64,000 bases of DNA from CAWAPS01 sp963783945 (GTDB lineage: Bacteria; Actinomycetota; Acidimicrobiia; Acidimicrobiales; Palsa-688), in contig CAWAPS010000006.1 in assembly GCA_963783945.1 (NCBI GenBank), positions 1 to 64,000 of the forward strand, in the 5' to 3' direction. Of the stretch, positions 25,122 through 34,425 are shown one piece after another (positions within the stretch are counted from its first letter, which is position 1; every line of letters starts with the position of its first letter). The position numbers and the translations under genes were made by a program. Under the pieces are notes generated by a model. It saw nothing but the letters and a program-made list of their open reading frames with translations. It made no database searches and had not been told where the DNA came from.

Positions 25122-25760
25122 TCAAAACGCATTCCCGAGCTCGCCCATGTCGACCGGGCCCGCCCCGATCCTCCCGCTCAGGTAGGCGCTCAGCTGACCG
25201 GGCAGCCACGGCGGGATGATCCGGGTGCCCTCCGTGACCATCTCGATCACTTCCCCCGACGTCCACCACTTGTAGCCCTTGAACGCCATGGCCTCCAGCG
25301 GCTCGAGTCCCGGGGGCCCGAAACGCCCTTCCGGATCGCGATAGTCGGCCGCCGCGGGAACGGCTGACCCGGCGGCGCTGGAAGCTGCGCCTTCAGCGCC
25401 CCCACCGGAAAGATCACCCGGATCGGCATCGGGCCAAGACCCGATGCCGGCAATCCGGCCGCCGATGAGCCGAGCCACGTGGATGTGCTCGTGCTGGTCG
25501 AAATTGAATCCCCCGAACGTGAACTTGGCGTGGTGGCGCCACACGCACGGGCCCATGTCGACGCCCCCGATACCGGTCTCCTCGTACAGCTCCCGGCTCG
25601 CCGCGGCCGCGCTTTCCTCCCCGCTCTCCATCCCGCCGCCGGGTAGCTCCCACCACGAACCCTTCGACGCGTTCGCCGGGTCGCTGGCGTGCAGCAGCAG
25701 GACCCGGTCGTTGCCATCGAGCAGAACAACACGAGCAGCCTGCCGACGAAGGGTCCACAC
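25122..25760 (-). CDS. Nudix hydrolase
   Basis: This 212-residue hydrolase cleaves a nucleoside diphosphate linked to an unknown group. The Nudix box is complete: GGGMESGEESAAAASRELYE followed by ETGI, matching Gx5Ex7REUxEExGU. A Gly/Ala/Asp-rich linker (about 115-145) interrupts the domain before the YKWWTSGEV part. Start GTG 25760 reads MWTLRRQAARVVLLD. It converges with the DUF6325 gene and lies just downstream of pmbA. Confidence 0.9.
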   Translation of the reverse strand: MWTLRRQAARVVLLDGNDRVLLLHASDPANASKGSWWELPGGGMESGEESAAAASRELYEETGIGGVDMGPCVWRHHAKFTFGGFNFDQHEHIHVARLIGGRIAGIGSWPDADPGDLSGGGAEGAASSAAGSAVPAAADYRDPEGRFGPPGLEPLEAMAFKGYKWWTSGEVIEMVTEGTRIIPPWLPGQLSAYLSGRIGAGPVDMGELGNAF

Positions 25761-25770
25761 GGTAGGAGAC

Positions 25771-27114
25771 CTAGTCGCCGCTCAAGGAGATATCGGCCAC
25801 GGCCAGGGTCAAGCCGGCAGCCGACGATGGAAGCCGTTCCAGATCGTTACCGATCGCCACCACCCCGGAGAGCATGCGTTGGATGGTCGACGCGATCGTG
25901 AACTCCCGCACCGGGCCCGCCATTTCGCCCCCTTTGATGAGGACCCCTTCGGCCCCGACGGAAAAATCACCGCTCACCGGGTTCACCCCCGAGTGGACAC
26001 CGGAGATCGACTGCACCAGCAGCCCGTCGCCCACCAGGCGGAGGATCTCCTCGACGGAAAGCTCCCCGGGTACCAGCGACACCGCCCGCGCCCCGGTACC
26101 CGGCGCGCTCTTGAACCCGGCCCGGACCGCCGACGCGGTCGAACGGGTGCCCGCCCGCCGGGCCGCGTAGGTGTTGTACAGGAACCCTTTGAGCACGCCG
26201 CCGTCGATCAGCAGGTTGCGCCGGGTCGCCAGCCCTTCGGCGTCGTAGGGCGCAGCGCTGTAGGCGTCTGGGTCGGTCGGGTCGTCGATCAGGCAGAACC
26301 CGGCAACGGAGACCTCCTCACCGACGCGGTCCGCGAACAGGGATCGCCCTTTCAGCACGCTCTCCCCGTCGAGCGTCCCGGAAAGGATGCCCAGCAGGGT
26401 CGCGGTGATCCGTGGCTCGAACACCACCGTCAGATGGTCCGACTTCGGCTTGACCGCCCCGAGCAAACGGGTCGCCCGCTCCACTGCATCCCCCGCCGCC
26501 TTGTCCAGATCCAGTTCGGTTGGACCTCTCCCGACGCTGTACCCCCCGCCGGTCTGGGTCTCCGCCCCCTCCCCCGCGACCGCGTACGCCGATAGATAAC
26601 ACGCGGTCCGCCGCGCCGTTGCCCGGATCCCGGTGCTGGTCGCCACGGCCGATTCGACCGCCGCATCGCCCCACTCCGCCGCCTCGACCTGGCGGATGCG
26701 GGGATCGCCGGCCCTGACCGCCCGCTCGAGCTCCAGGGCCCGGGCGACCTTTTGGTCGGCGGGAAAGCCGGCCAGATCGTCGCGCCAGAGGTCCAGCTCC
26801 ACCGCGGCCACGCCGTCGGGTTCGGCCAAGCCGAGGTAGGGGTCCTCGCTGGCGAATCCGGCGTTGTCCCTCGCCTCCTCCAGCGTCTCACCGAGCACAT
26901 CGGGATCCAGCGAGCCGGCATAGGCGAACCCCTGCCGGTGACCGGCCACCACCCTGATCCCTATCCCGGCCGACTCGGCCGAAGACAGCGATTCGACCTC
27001 CCCGCCGAATACCTGAACCTCGGTCTCGGTGCCCTGGGCCACGAACGCCTCGACCTGCTCCCCGGGACGGGCCCAGCCGGCGACTCGCGTCGCTACTTCT
27101 AGCAGGTCGGTCAT
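25771..27114 (-). CDS. pmbA: PmbA/TldE-type metalloprotease partner subunit
   Basis: This 447-residue protein is the non-catalytic partner of TldD in a heterodimeric protease that degrades unfolded peptides and matures some ribosomal peptide toxins. Features: VEAFVAQGTETEVQVFGG at the N-terminus, IGIRVVAGHRQGFAYAGSLD, the ATLLGILSGTLDGESVLKG region and NPVSGDFSVGAEGVLI at the C-terminus. As expected for this subunit it lacks HExxxH. Its ATG overlaps the tldD stop as ATGA, so the pair is coupled. Confidence 0.92.
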   Translation of the reverse strand: MTDLLEVATRVAGWARPGEQVEAFVAQGTETEVQVFGGEVESLSSAESAGIGIRVVAGHRQGFAYAGSLDPDVLGETLEEARDNAGFASEDPYLGLAEPDGVAAVELDLWRDDLAGFPADQKVARALELERAVRAGDPRIRQVEAAEWGDAAVESAVATSTGIRATARRTACYLSAYAVAGEGAETQTGGGYSVGRGPTELDLDKAAGDAVERATRLLGAVKPKSDHLTVVFEPRITATLLGILSGTLDGESVLKGRSLFADRVGEEVSVAGFCLIDDPTDPDAYSAAPYDAEGLATRRNLLIDGGVLKGFLYNTYAARRAGTRSTASAVRAGFKSAPGTGARAVSLVPGELSVEEILRLVGDGLLVQSISGVHSGVNPVSGDFSVGAEGVLIKGGEMAGPVREFTIASTIQRMLSGVVAIGNDLERLPSSAAGLTLAVADISLSGD

Positions 27115-28502
27115 CGGGCCGTACCGCCCACCGTGAGCCTTTTGATCCGCAGAGTGGGCTGCCCGTCTCCAACCGGGACGCCCTGGCCGTTCTTGCCGCA
27201 CGTCCCCGGGTTGCCCATCGCGAAGTCGTTCCCGACCACGTCGATGTTGCGCAGCACCTCGGGACCGTTGCCGATCAGGTTGGCGTCGCGCAACGGCTCG
27301 GTGATCCGACCGTCCTCGATGAGGTAGGCCTCGGTCATGCCGAACACGAAGTCGCCCGTGGCCGTGTTGACCTGACCCCCGCCGAGCTGGGCCACATACA
27401 CGCCTTGCGCCGTCTGCCGCACGATCTCCTCGGGGTCCTCGGTCCCGGCCAGCACATAGGTATTGGTCATGCGCACCATGGGCAGGTGCTGGTAGCTCTG
27501 GCGCCGGCCGTTGCCCGAGCTCACCCGACCCTCCTTGCGGGCCCGCAGCCAGTCCCACATGTAGTCGGTGAGAACCCCGTCCTGGATCAGCACGTTGCGG
27601 GCCGCGGGGTGGCCCTCGTCGTCGATGGAGATGGAACCCCACTCGGGGCCCATGGTGCCGTCGTCGACCAGAGTCACGAGCGGGCTGGCGACCAACTCGC
27701 CGACCCGCCCGGTGAAAACGGAGACGTCCTTGGCGATGTGGTCTGCTTCGAGGCCGTGTCCGCACGCCTCGTGGAACAGGACCCCACCGGTGCCCTGCTT
27801 GATGATCACGGGCACGCCGCCCGACGGAGCGGGTCGGGCCGACAGCTTCGTTATCGCCCTGGAGCCGGCAGACCGGGCCATGTCCTCCACCGAAACCGTG
27901 TCGAACAGCTCGAAGCCGACGGTGGCGCCGACCGACTCTCTGCCGGTTTGCATGCCGGTGTCTCCGCTCGCCACACAGGACACGGCGAAGCGGGTCTTCA
28001 CCTGGTCGTCCGATGCCAGGACCCCGTCGCTGTTGGCCACCAGGATCTGCCGGCGGCTGTCCCCGTAGACCGCGCTCACCTGCTTGATCGCGCTCCCGCT
28101 GGCCCGGGCGGCGTCGTCAGCACGGCGCAGCAGTTCTACTTTGGCTGCCTTCGCCACCGTCTGGGGGAATACCCGTACCTCGTTGGGGGCGGGCGCGGTG
28201 CGGCGGGTGAGCTCGACGGTCTGGACGCCCTTTCCCCCGCTGCGGGCGGCCGCAGCAGCCGCCTCCGCGGCCGATCGCAGCCCGGCCTCGCTCAGGTCGC
28301 TGGTGTGCGCGAACCCGGTGGTCTCGCCCTTCACCACCCGAATCCCGGCCCCCCGGTCGCGGCCCGACGCCAGATCTTCCACCCGGCCGTCGTCGAGGCG
28401 GGCCCCGGTGGCACGCCGGTCCTCGGCGAATATCTCGGCGAAGTCCCCGCCGCTCTGGAGCGCGGTGGCCAAAGCCGTCGATATAACTGACTCGTCGATC
28501 AA
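27111..28502 (-). CDS. tldD: TldD metalloprotease catalytic subunit
   Basis: This 463-residue zinc protease subunit carries the HExxxH motif in HEACGHGLEADHI, downstream GNPGTCGKNGQGVPVGDG with the conserved Cys-Gly, and the N-terminal GIRVVKGETTGFAHT segment. It forms a dimer with PmbA encoded directly downstream. The start is a TTG at 28502 with GGGAGA 6 bases upstream; the longer frame beyond it looks non-coding. It diverges from the thioesterase gene at 28588. Confidence 0.92.
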   Translation of the reverse strand: MIDESVISTALATALQSGGDFAEIFAEDRRATGARLDDGRVEDLASGRDRGAGIRVVKGETTGFAHTSDLSEAGLRSAAEAAAAAARSGGKGVQTVELTRRTAPAPNEVRVFPQTVAKAAKVELLRRADDAARASGSAIKQVSAVYGDSRRQILVANSDGVLASDDQVKTRFAVSCVASGDTGMQTGRESVGATVGFELFDTVSVEDMARSAGSRAITKLSARPAPSGGVPVIIKQGTGGVLFHEACGHGLEADHIAKDVSVFTGRVGELVASPLVTLVDDGTMGPEWGSISIDDEGHPAARNVLIQDGVLTDYMWDWLRARKEGRVSSGNGRRQSYQHLPMVRMTNTYVLAGTEDPEEIVRQTAQGVYVAQLGGGQVNTATGDFVFGMTEAYLIEDGRITEPLRDANLIGNGPEVLRNIDVVGNDFAMGNPGTCGKNGQGVPVGDGQPTLRIKRLTVGGTAR

Positions 28503-28573
28503 CGCTGATCTCCCTCTTGCAGCTGGTGCTGCGGTCTGAGCCCGCACAGTGGAACATGGCGAGGGTACCCGTC

Positions 28574-28579
28574 TAGCGT
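28574..28579 (+). promoter_or_regulatory. Candidate -10 box for thioesterase gene
   Basis: TAGCGT lies 8 bases before the GTG start at 28588 with no ribosome binding site between, fitting a leaderless TAnnnT promoter. Confidence 0.35.
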
Positions 28580-28587
28580 GACCAAAC

Positions 28588-29007
28588 GTGCCCCTCGCGT
28601 CCGGCGTGAGCTCCCAGGTGCAAGCGGTCGTGACCGAAGCCGACACCGCCCCGGCCCTCGGCAGCGGAGACGTCCCCGTGCTCGGCACCCCTCGGGTCGT
28701 GGCCCTGTGCGAGCAGGCCACGCTCGACGCCATCCGGCCTTATCTGGGGCCTGAGCAGACATCTGTCGGATTCCGCGTCGAGATCACCCATCTGAGCCCG
28801 GTACTGGTCGGCCGGACCATCGTGGCATCTGCCACCCTCGAGCGGATCGAGGGCAAGCGGCTGGTTTTCGGCGTGAACGTGGTGGACAAGTGCGGGCTGG
28901 TGGCCGCCGGCCGGGTCACCCGGGTCCTGGTGGGCATGTCGGCATTCATGGACAAAGCGCGCTCAGACGCGCCCGGGCGCCCGGGTCCGAGATCACCCCA
29001 CAGGTAG
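28588..29007 (+). CDS. Hotdog-fold thioesterase, FlK-like
   Basis: The 139-residue protein resembles the fluoroacetyl-CoA thioesterase family. Visible are GTPRVVALCEQATLDAI (helix with conserved Glu), then TSVGFRVEITHLSPVLVGRT and SATLERIEGKRLVFGVNVVD, the usual hotdog sheet. It probably hydrolyses a small acyl-CoA. The C-terminal 15 residues are Arg/Pro-rich. The PAP2 gene begins 17 bases downstream. Confidence 0.82.
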   Translation: MPLASGVSSQVQAVVTEADTAPALGSGDVPVLGTPRVVALCEQATLDAIRPYLGPEQTSVGFRVEITHLSPVLVGRTIVASATLERIEGKRLVFGVNVVDKCGLVAAGRVTRVLVGMSAFMDKARSDAPGRPGPRSPHR

Positions 29008-29024
29008 GCTGTTCGCTTACCGAA

Positions 29025-29846
29025 ATGCACCAAACCGCCAGCTCGACCGACCCTTCCCCTCCCATATCGATTCCCGTCCAGCGTTCGCACTGGTGGCGGG
29101 AGGTCCTGGTTATCGCGGCCTTCTACGGGCTCTACACCCTGGTGCGGGACCTTCGCGGCGACCGGCCGGTGTCGCAGCTGCAGGCCTTCACCAACGCCAA
29201 GCGCATCATCCGGCTCGAGCGATTCTTCGGAACCTTCCACGAGCAGACGGTCCAGCACTGGTTCCTGAACGACCGCACTCTGATCCGCCTGTGCGACGAC
29301 TGGTACGGGACCGCCCATTTCGTGTTCGTGGTCGTCGTGCTGGTGCTGCTGTTCTTCAAGTTCCCGAGCCGCTACCGGCTGTGGCGGAACACGCTGGCCC
29401 TCACCACGGGTCTGGCCTTGGTCGGCTTCTACTTCTTCCCGCTCATGCCGCCTCGCCTGCTCCCGCCCGGGTACCACTTCGTCGACACCCTCAAGGTGTA
29501 CGGCGGGTTGTGGAACTTCTCGTCCGGCGCGGTCAGCGACGTCTCCAACCAGTACGCGGCCATGCCGAGCTTGCACACCGCGTGGTCGGCGTGGTGTGCC
29601 GCCGTAGTGATCAGCCTGGTCCGGCCGTGGTGGGCCAAGGTTCTCGCCCTGCTGTACCCGGCGTTCACCATCTTCTGCATCATCGTGACCGGGAACCACT
29701 ACTTCGCCGACGCCGCCGCCGGCCTTCTGCTGCTAGGCGTGTCCTACGTCGTGGCCCGGTCCCTTACCCGCACCATGGACGGCATCCGCATCCGCCGCCT
29801 GCTGGCAGCCGAATCGAGCCGGTCCGGCCGGGCCGAAGGCTCGTGA
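29025..29846 (+). CDS. PAP2-superfamily membrane phosphatase/inositolphosphotransferase
   Basis: This 273-residue membrane protein has about six helices. The PAP2 signature is visible in the second half: AAMPSLHTAWSAW and GNHYFADAAAGLLLL with the catalytic histidines. The N-terminal part (RGDRPVSQLQAFTNAKRIIRLE) matches the AUR1-like branch that transfers or removes lipid phosphate groups. Its stop codon overlaps the start of the polyprenyl synthetase as GTGA, which suggests a role with polyprenyl phosphates, for example dephosphorylation or recycling of a lipid carrier. Confidence 0.88.
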   Translation: MHQTASSTDPSPPISIPVQRSHWWREVLVIAAFYGLYTLVRDLRGDRPVSQLQAFTNAKRIIRLERFFGTFHEQTVQHWFLNDRTLIRLCDDWYGTAHFVFVVVVLVLLFFKFPSRYRLWRNTLALTTGLALVGFYFFPLMPPRLLPPGYHFVDTLKVYGGLWNFSSGAVSDVSNQYAAMPSLHTAWSAWCAAVVISLVRPWWAKVLALLYPAFTIFCIIVTGNHYFADAAAGLLLLGVSYVVARSLTRTMDGIRIRRLLAAESSRSGRAEGS

Positions 29847-30934
29847 CGGTCATTCCCGGACCGGCCCTTCCTGTGGCCGTGTCGTCCGTCGCCCCGAAGG
29901 TGGAGCGCCGGCTGGAAGGCCTGCTCGACGACGAGATAGCCAGGTGGGCCGGCGTAGACCCCGACCTGGCCGCCCCGCTCCAGAGCCTCCGCCGGCACCT
30001 TCTTTCCGGGGGGAAAAGGCTCCGCCCCGCCTTCTGCTACTGGTCTTACCTAGGCGCAGGCGGCGACGCTTCAGACCCGGCTGTCATCGACGCGGGGGCG
30101 GCACTCGAGATGCTCCATACCGCCGCCCTGATGCACGACGACGTGATCGATGGGTCGCCGCGCCGCCACGGGATCGACACCGTGCATACCGACTACGCGG
30201 TCCGCCACCGTGAAGGCTCCTGGTCGGGCCGGCCCGACCATTTCGGGGAAGCCGTCGCCATCATCGTCGGGGACCTCGCCCTCGTGTACAGCGATCGGCT
30301 CATGCTGGACGCCCAGACCGCGGCGAAGGCGGTGTTCGACGAGATGCGCCTCGAGGTCAACATCGGCCAGTACCTCGACATTCTCGGCGCGGCCCAGGGC
30401 GTGGGCCTCCCCGGATCAGCGGCCGTGGCCCGGGCCCGCCGTATCTGCCAGTACAAGACGGCCAAGTACACCGTCGAGCGACCGCTTCATCTCGGCGCCG
30501 CGCTGGCCGCGCCCGACCGGTTGGACGAGCTGGCCGGACCGCTTTCGGAGTTCGGCCTGCCACTCGGAGAGGCGTTCCAGCTGCGCGACGACATCCTCGG
30601 GGTGTTCGGCGATCCGGGCGTGACGGGAAAGCCGGTGGGAGATGACCTGCGCGAAGGCAAGCCCACTCTGCTGGCCAGCCTGGCGGCCCGGGCCGAGTCC
30701 GAGGCGGGTGGGGACCTGTTCGAGACCCGCTTCGGGGCCCCGGACCTCGAGGAGACCGAGATCGCCCGACTACAGGAACTGATCGAAGGGACCGGCGCCC
30801 GGGCCGAGGTCGAAGGCGCCATCACCCGGCTGGTCGCCACCGCCACCGCCGCTCTCGAGGTTCTCCCCTTGCGGCCGGAGGCGATCACCGCGCTCGGTGA
30901 CTTGGCCGCTTTCGTGGCCGGGCGAGATCGGTGA
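29843..30934 (+). CDS. Polyprenyl (isoprenyl) diphosphate synthase
   Basis: This 363-residue trans-prenyltransferase condenses isopentenyl diphosphate onto an allylic primer. The first Asp-rich motif is MHDDVIDGS (DDxxD) near residue 97, and the second is QLRDDILGVFGD near 245, both intact. GGKRLRPAFCYW is the substrate-binding part. The start GTG overlaps the PAP2 stop. Chain length cannot be fixed by eye. Close proximity of dxs downstream supports an isoprenoid cluster. Confidence 0.93.
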   Translation: MTVIPGPALPVAVSSVAPKVERRLEGLLDDEIARWAGVDPDLAAPLQSLRRHLLSGGKRLRPAFCYWSYLGAGGDASDPAVIDAGAALEMLHTAALMHDDVIDGSPRRHGIDTVHTDYAVRHREGSWSGRPDHFGEAVAIIVGDLALVYSDRLMLDAQTAAKAVFDEMRLEVNIGQYLDILGAAQGVGLPGSAAVARARRICQYKTAKYTVERPLHLGAALAAPDRLDELAGPLSEFGLPLGEAFQLRDDILGVFGDPGVTGKPVGDDLREGKPTLLASLAARAESEAGGDLFETRFGAPDLEETEIARLQELIEGTGARAEVEGAITRLVATATAALEVLPLRPEAITALGDLAAFVAGRDR

Positions 30935-30966
30935 AGCCGTGTCGCGTTCATCCATCGCCGGAGCGC

Positions 30967-30972
30967 TAGCCT
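30967..30972 (+). promoter_or_regulatory. Candidate -10 box for leaderless dxs transcript
   Basis: TAGCCT lies exactly 6 bases upstream of the dxs ATG at 30979 and no Shine-Dalgarno sequence is present. Confidence 0.4.
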
Positions 30973-30978
30973 CGGGCG

Positions 30979-32862
30979 ATGGTGTTGGAGTCGATCAACT
31001 CGCCGACAGACCTGGCGCGACTGGATACCGGGGATCTGGAGCGGCTGGCGGCGGAGATCCGATCGTTCATCGTGACGGCTGTGGCGACCAACTCCGGCCA
31101 TCTCGGCTCGAACCTGGGCGCAGTGGAGCTCACGATCGCTCTTCATCGGGTCTTCTCCTCGCCCCGGGACATTCTCCTGTGGGACACCGGACACCAGGCC
31201 TACGTCCATAAGCTCCTCACCGGGCGTCAGGAGATGTTCGGCACCCTCCGCCAGGGCGGCGGCCTCTCGGGCTACCCGTCACGTGCCGAATCGGTCCACG
31301 ACTGGGTCGAGAACAGCCACGCGTCGACCATCCTCAGCTACGCCCACGGCATGGCCGCCGCAGTCGCCCGGAGCAGCAGCCCCGATCGGCGGGTCGTCGC
31401 AGTGATCGGCGATGGGTCCATGACCGGCGGTATGGCGTACGAAGGACTGAACAATCTGGGGCACAGCGGCAGCCGGGTAGTAGTAATCCTCAACGACAAC
31501 GGCCGGTCCTACGCCCCGACGGTGTCGCGCCTGTCCGAGAGCCTCACCAGGATCCGGCTCCATCCCGGCCTGAAATCCATCCGGGGTCGCATCGAGGACG
31601 GCCTGCGCGACCTGCCCGCCGTCGGCAACATCGCCTATTCCGGTCTGCAGGGCCTGTACTCGGCCGTCCGGGAAGTTATCGAACCGCCGGCCTTCTTCGA
31701 GGCCCTCGGTGTCCGCTACGTCGGGCCCATCGACGGCCACGACATCCCCGGCATGGAAGCCATGCTCCGCCAGGCCGCCGAGTACGACGGCCCCATCGTC
31801 GTGCACGCCCTCACCCGCAAGGGACGGGGCTACGCGCCGGCCGAAGACGATGACGAGCGGTGCCTTCACGACGCCCCGGTCTTCGACCCGTCCATCGGCC
31901 CGGGCGCCAACCCGCACGCCCTCAAGGGCTATACCCAGGCGTTCAACGAGGCCATGCTCGAAGCCGGTGAACGCCACCCGAACGTGGTGGCGATCACCGC
32001 GGCCATGCCCGGTCCCACCGGCCTCCTGCCCTTCGCGGCGCGCTGGCCCGACCGCTTCTTCGACGTGGGGATAGCAGAGCAGACGGCCGTGACCTCGGCC
32101 GCGGGAATGGCCATGGGCGGGCTGCGTCCCGTGGTCGCGGTGTACTCCACGTTCTTCAGCCGGGCCTTCGACCAGGCCAACCTCGACGTCGGGATGCACG
32201 GCCTGCCTGTGGTGTTCGCCCTCGACCGGGCCGGCATCACCGGCCCCGACGGCCCGAGCCATCACGGCGTGCTCGACATGGCGCTGTGCCTGCGCATTCC
32301 GGGGATGACGATTTTTGCCCCGTCTTCGGCCCAAGAGGTCCCGAAGATGCTCGAGACCGCTCTTGGGCTCAGCGGCCCCGCGGTCATCCGCTTCGCCCGG
32401 GGGGCGGCCAGGCAGGTCGGCCCGGCGGAGGTGGGCGCCGGCCTGAGCGCCCGCCGGGTCCGGACCGGGGACACCAAGTCAGTGTGTGTCCTCGCCATCG
32501 GCAAGATGCTCGAGGCGTCGGAGGAGGCGGCCGAGATTCTGGCCGCCGACGGGATCGACGTCACGGTGTGGGACGTCCGGGTGGTGCGGCCTCTCGATCC
32601 GCAGATGATTGCCGACGCCGGCAAGCACGAGCTGATCGTGACGGTGGAGGACGGCATACGATCCGGTGGGGCGGGGTCGTACATCGCCGATGCGGTGGCT
32701 GATCTCCGGGAGACCCGCAGTTGCCCGCCCGTGCTGACGCTCGGGCTGCCGACCGCTTACATACCTCACGGCGGCCAGGACCAGATCCTGGCCCAGCTCG
32801 GACTGGATGGGCCGGGCATCGCGGCGGCGGTGGCCAAGGCCAACCCGCCTCTGGCTCCTTGA
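30979..32862 (+). CDS. dxs: 1-deoxy-D-xylulose-5-phosphate synthase
   Basis: Dxs makes DXP from pyruvate and glyceraldehyde 3-phosphate, the first step of the MEP isoprenoid pathway. Of 627 residues, the thiamine diphosphate motif is IGDGSMTGGMAYEGLNN with ILNDN, the N-terminal GHLGSNLGAVELTIALH is typical, and the transketolase pyrimidine domain begins with AVTSAAGMAMGG and DRAGITGPDGPSHHG. It lies 44 bases after the prenyl synthase. The TIGR03083 gene starts in its stop codon (TGATG). Confidence 0.96.
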   Translation: MVLESINSPTDLARLDTGDLERLAAEIRSFIVTAVATNSGHLGSNLGAVELTIALHRVFSSPRDILLWDTGHQAYVHKLLTGRQEMFGTLRQGGGLSGYPSRAESVHDWVENSHASTILSYAHGMAAAVARSSSPDRRVVAVIGDGSMTGGMAYEGLNNLGHSGSRVVVILNDNGRSYAPTVSRLSESLTRIRLHPGLKSIRGRIEDGLRDLPAVGNIAYSGLQGLYSAVREVIEPPAFFEALGVRYVGPIDGHDIPGMEAMLRQAAEYDGPIVVHALTRKGRGYAPAEDDDERCLHDAPVFDPSIGPGANPHALKGYTQAFNEAMLEAGERHPNVVAITAAMPGPTGLLPFAARWPDRFFDVGIAEQTAVTSAAGMAMGGLRPVVAVYSTFFSRAFDQANLDVGMHGLPVVFALDRAGITGPDGPSHHGVLDMALCLRIPGMTIFAPSSAQEVPKMLETALGLSGPAVIRFARGAARQVGPAEVGAGLSARRVRTGDTKSVCVLAIGKMLEASEEAAEILAADGIDVTVWDVRVVRPLDPQMIADAGKHELIVTVEDGIRSGGAGSYIADAVADLRETRSCPPVLTLGLPTAYIPHGGQDQILAQLGLDGPGIAAAVAKANPPLAP

Positions 32863-33599
32863 TGGACCCGGGCGAGCACCTGGCCGCAATCAGATCGGAA
32901 GGGGCGTGTCTGCTGGCCACGGCCACCGGCCACCTGGACCGGCCCGTGCCAACGTGCCCCGAATGGGATGTGGCCGCCCTGGTCACCCATCTGGGCCGGG
33001 TGTACGGATGGGTGGTGGGCATACTGGCGAGTAACGGAGAGCCGTTCACGGGCCAGCGGCCCGACCCGCCGGGCGGGCGGGCCGAGCTGCCGGAATGGTT
33101 CGCCGCCCTTCACTCCCAGCTGATCGAGGCGCTCTCGGCCCGGGCCCCGGATGCTCCGGCCTGGGTGTTCTCCCCTTCGGTCCCACACCAGGCCGGATGG
33201 TGGTACCGGCGCCAGGCGCTCGAGACAGCCGTGCACCGGGTCGACGCCGAGTCGGCCGTGGGGAAAATCACAGCCGTGGAGCCCGTCCTGGCCGCCGACG
33301 GCATCGACGAGTTCCTGATGCAGTTCCTGCCCGGCATCGTCCAGCGCTCGAACGGGGGACGCCTCCGGGGAACCTTGCACGTGCACTGCACCGACACGCC
33401 CGGCGAATGGTGGCTGGACTTCGACGCCGAGGGCCTGGCGCCGAAGCGGGAGCACGCCAAGGGGGAAACCGCCCTGCGCGGGCCGGCCTCGGGCCTGTTC
33501 CTGTGGTTGATGAACCGCCAGAACGCCGGCGATGCCGGCATCGAGGTACTCGGGGATGGCGCGCTGGTCGAGGCCTGGCCGGCGGCCGTCTGCTTCTAA
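32862..33599 (+). CDS. TIGR03083 / maleylpyruvate isomerase N-terminal domain protein
   Basis: This 245-residue protein has the DinB-like helical bundle typical of actinobacterial TIGR03083 proteins: VPTCPEWDVAALVTHLGRVY near residues 26-45, with metal-ligand-type histidines, and AVHRVDAE near 125. The C-terminal part (GTLHVHCTDTPGEWWLDFD) matches the MDMPI C-terminal domain. The enzymatic role is unknown, probably a mycothiol-dependent or related transferase. Its last 4 bases overlap the convergent yedK-like gene. Confidence 0.85.
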   Translation: MDPGEHLAAIRSEGACLLATATGHLDRPVPTCPEWDVAALVTHLGRVYGWVVGILASNGEPFTGQRPDPPGGRAELPEWFAALHSQLIEALSARAPDAPAWVFSPSVPHQAGWWYRRQALETAVHRVDAESAVGKITAVEPVLAADGIDEFLMQFLPGIVQRSNGGRLRGTLHVHCTDTPGEWWLDFDAEGLAPKREHAKGETALRGPASGLFLWLMNRQNAGDAGIEVLGDGALVEAWPAAVCF

Positions 33600-34333
33600 C
33601 CGGGAGGCGGGGGTAGCGGGATCATAAGATCGGGCCCCTCGTTCCCCGCCTTGTTGACCTTCGAGCTCACGGCGAAGACCTCGAACCACTCGGACGGCGC
33701 GGTCACCATCAGTTTGTCGACCGTGCCGGCGTCGGTGGCGGGGTCGAGCCAGGCTGCCCAGTCGCCAGGGTCGAGCACGACCGGCATCCGGTCGTGGATG
33801 GGTCGCATCAGGTCGTTCGCCGACGTGGTCACGATGGCGCAGGTGCGGAGCAGCTCGGCGTCGGGGTCGGCCTGATCGCGCCACACCTCCCAGATGCCGG
33901 CGAAGGCCATGGGCCGCCCGTCCTTGCGGCGGATGGCATGCGGGAGCTTTCCCATCGGCTTGCCGTCAGGGCCCTGGCGTCGCTGCCACTCATAGAAGGC
34001 GTCGGCGGGGAGGAGGCACCGCCGCCGGGCGATGGCGGCGCGGAAGGCCGGCTTGGTCGCGATCGATTCGGAGCGGGCGTTGATGAGCCGGTTACCGATC
34101 GAGGCGTCCTTGGCCCACGACGGGACGAGCCCCCAACGAAAGGTTCCCAGGGCCCGGTGGGGACCTTTTTCCTCCGCCTCTTCGGCTTTCGGACGGCGCA
34201 GAGCAACGGCGAACACATCGAGCGACGGGGCCACGTTGTAGCGGGGGGGCAGCGGCTCCGCCCTGACCTCGTCCACCTCGAAGATCTTGGCCAGATCCGT
34301 TACCGAAGTCGTCGAGGTGTAGCGACCGCACAT
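33596..34333 (-). CDS. SRAP/YedK (HMCES-type) abasic-site DNA-protein crosslinking protein
   Basis: This 245-residue protein protects abasic sites in single-stranded DNA by linking through its N-terminal cysteine. The start ATG 34333 puts Cys at residue 2 (MCGRYTST), as required; a longer frame would block it. Other conserved parts are RYNVAPS, WGLVPSWAKD, NARSESI, RCLLPADAFYEW and the HDRMPV histidine. It converges with the TIGR03083 gene, their stop ends overlapping by 4 bases. Confidence 0.94.
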   Translation of the reverse strand: MCGRYTSTTSVTDLAKIFEVDEVRAEPLPPRYNVAPSLDVFAVALRRPKAEEAEEKGPHRALGTFRWGLVPSWAKDASIGNRLINARSESIATKPAFRAAIARRRCLLPADAFYEWQRRQGPDGKPMGKLPHAIRRKDGRPMAFAGIWEVWRDQADPDAELLRTCAIVTTSANDLMRPIHDRMPVVLDPGDWAAWLDPATDAGTVDKLMVTAPSEWFEVFAVSSKVNKAGNEGPDLMIPLPPPPG

Positions 34334-34425
34334 GACGCCGGCCAAAGTAACCGGAGGGCTCCTCCTTAAACCGATAATTCGCCGAGTACGCGGGTAAAGT
34401 GTCAGAAAGCAGCGCCGTTTGACTT

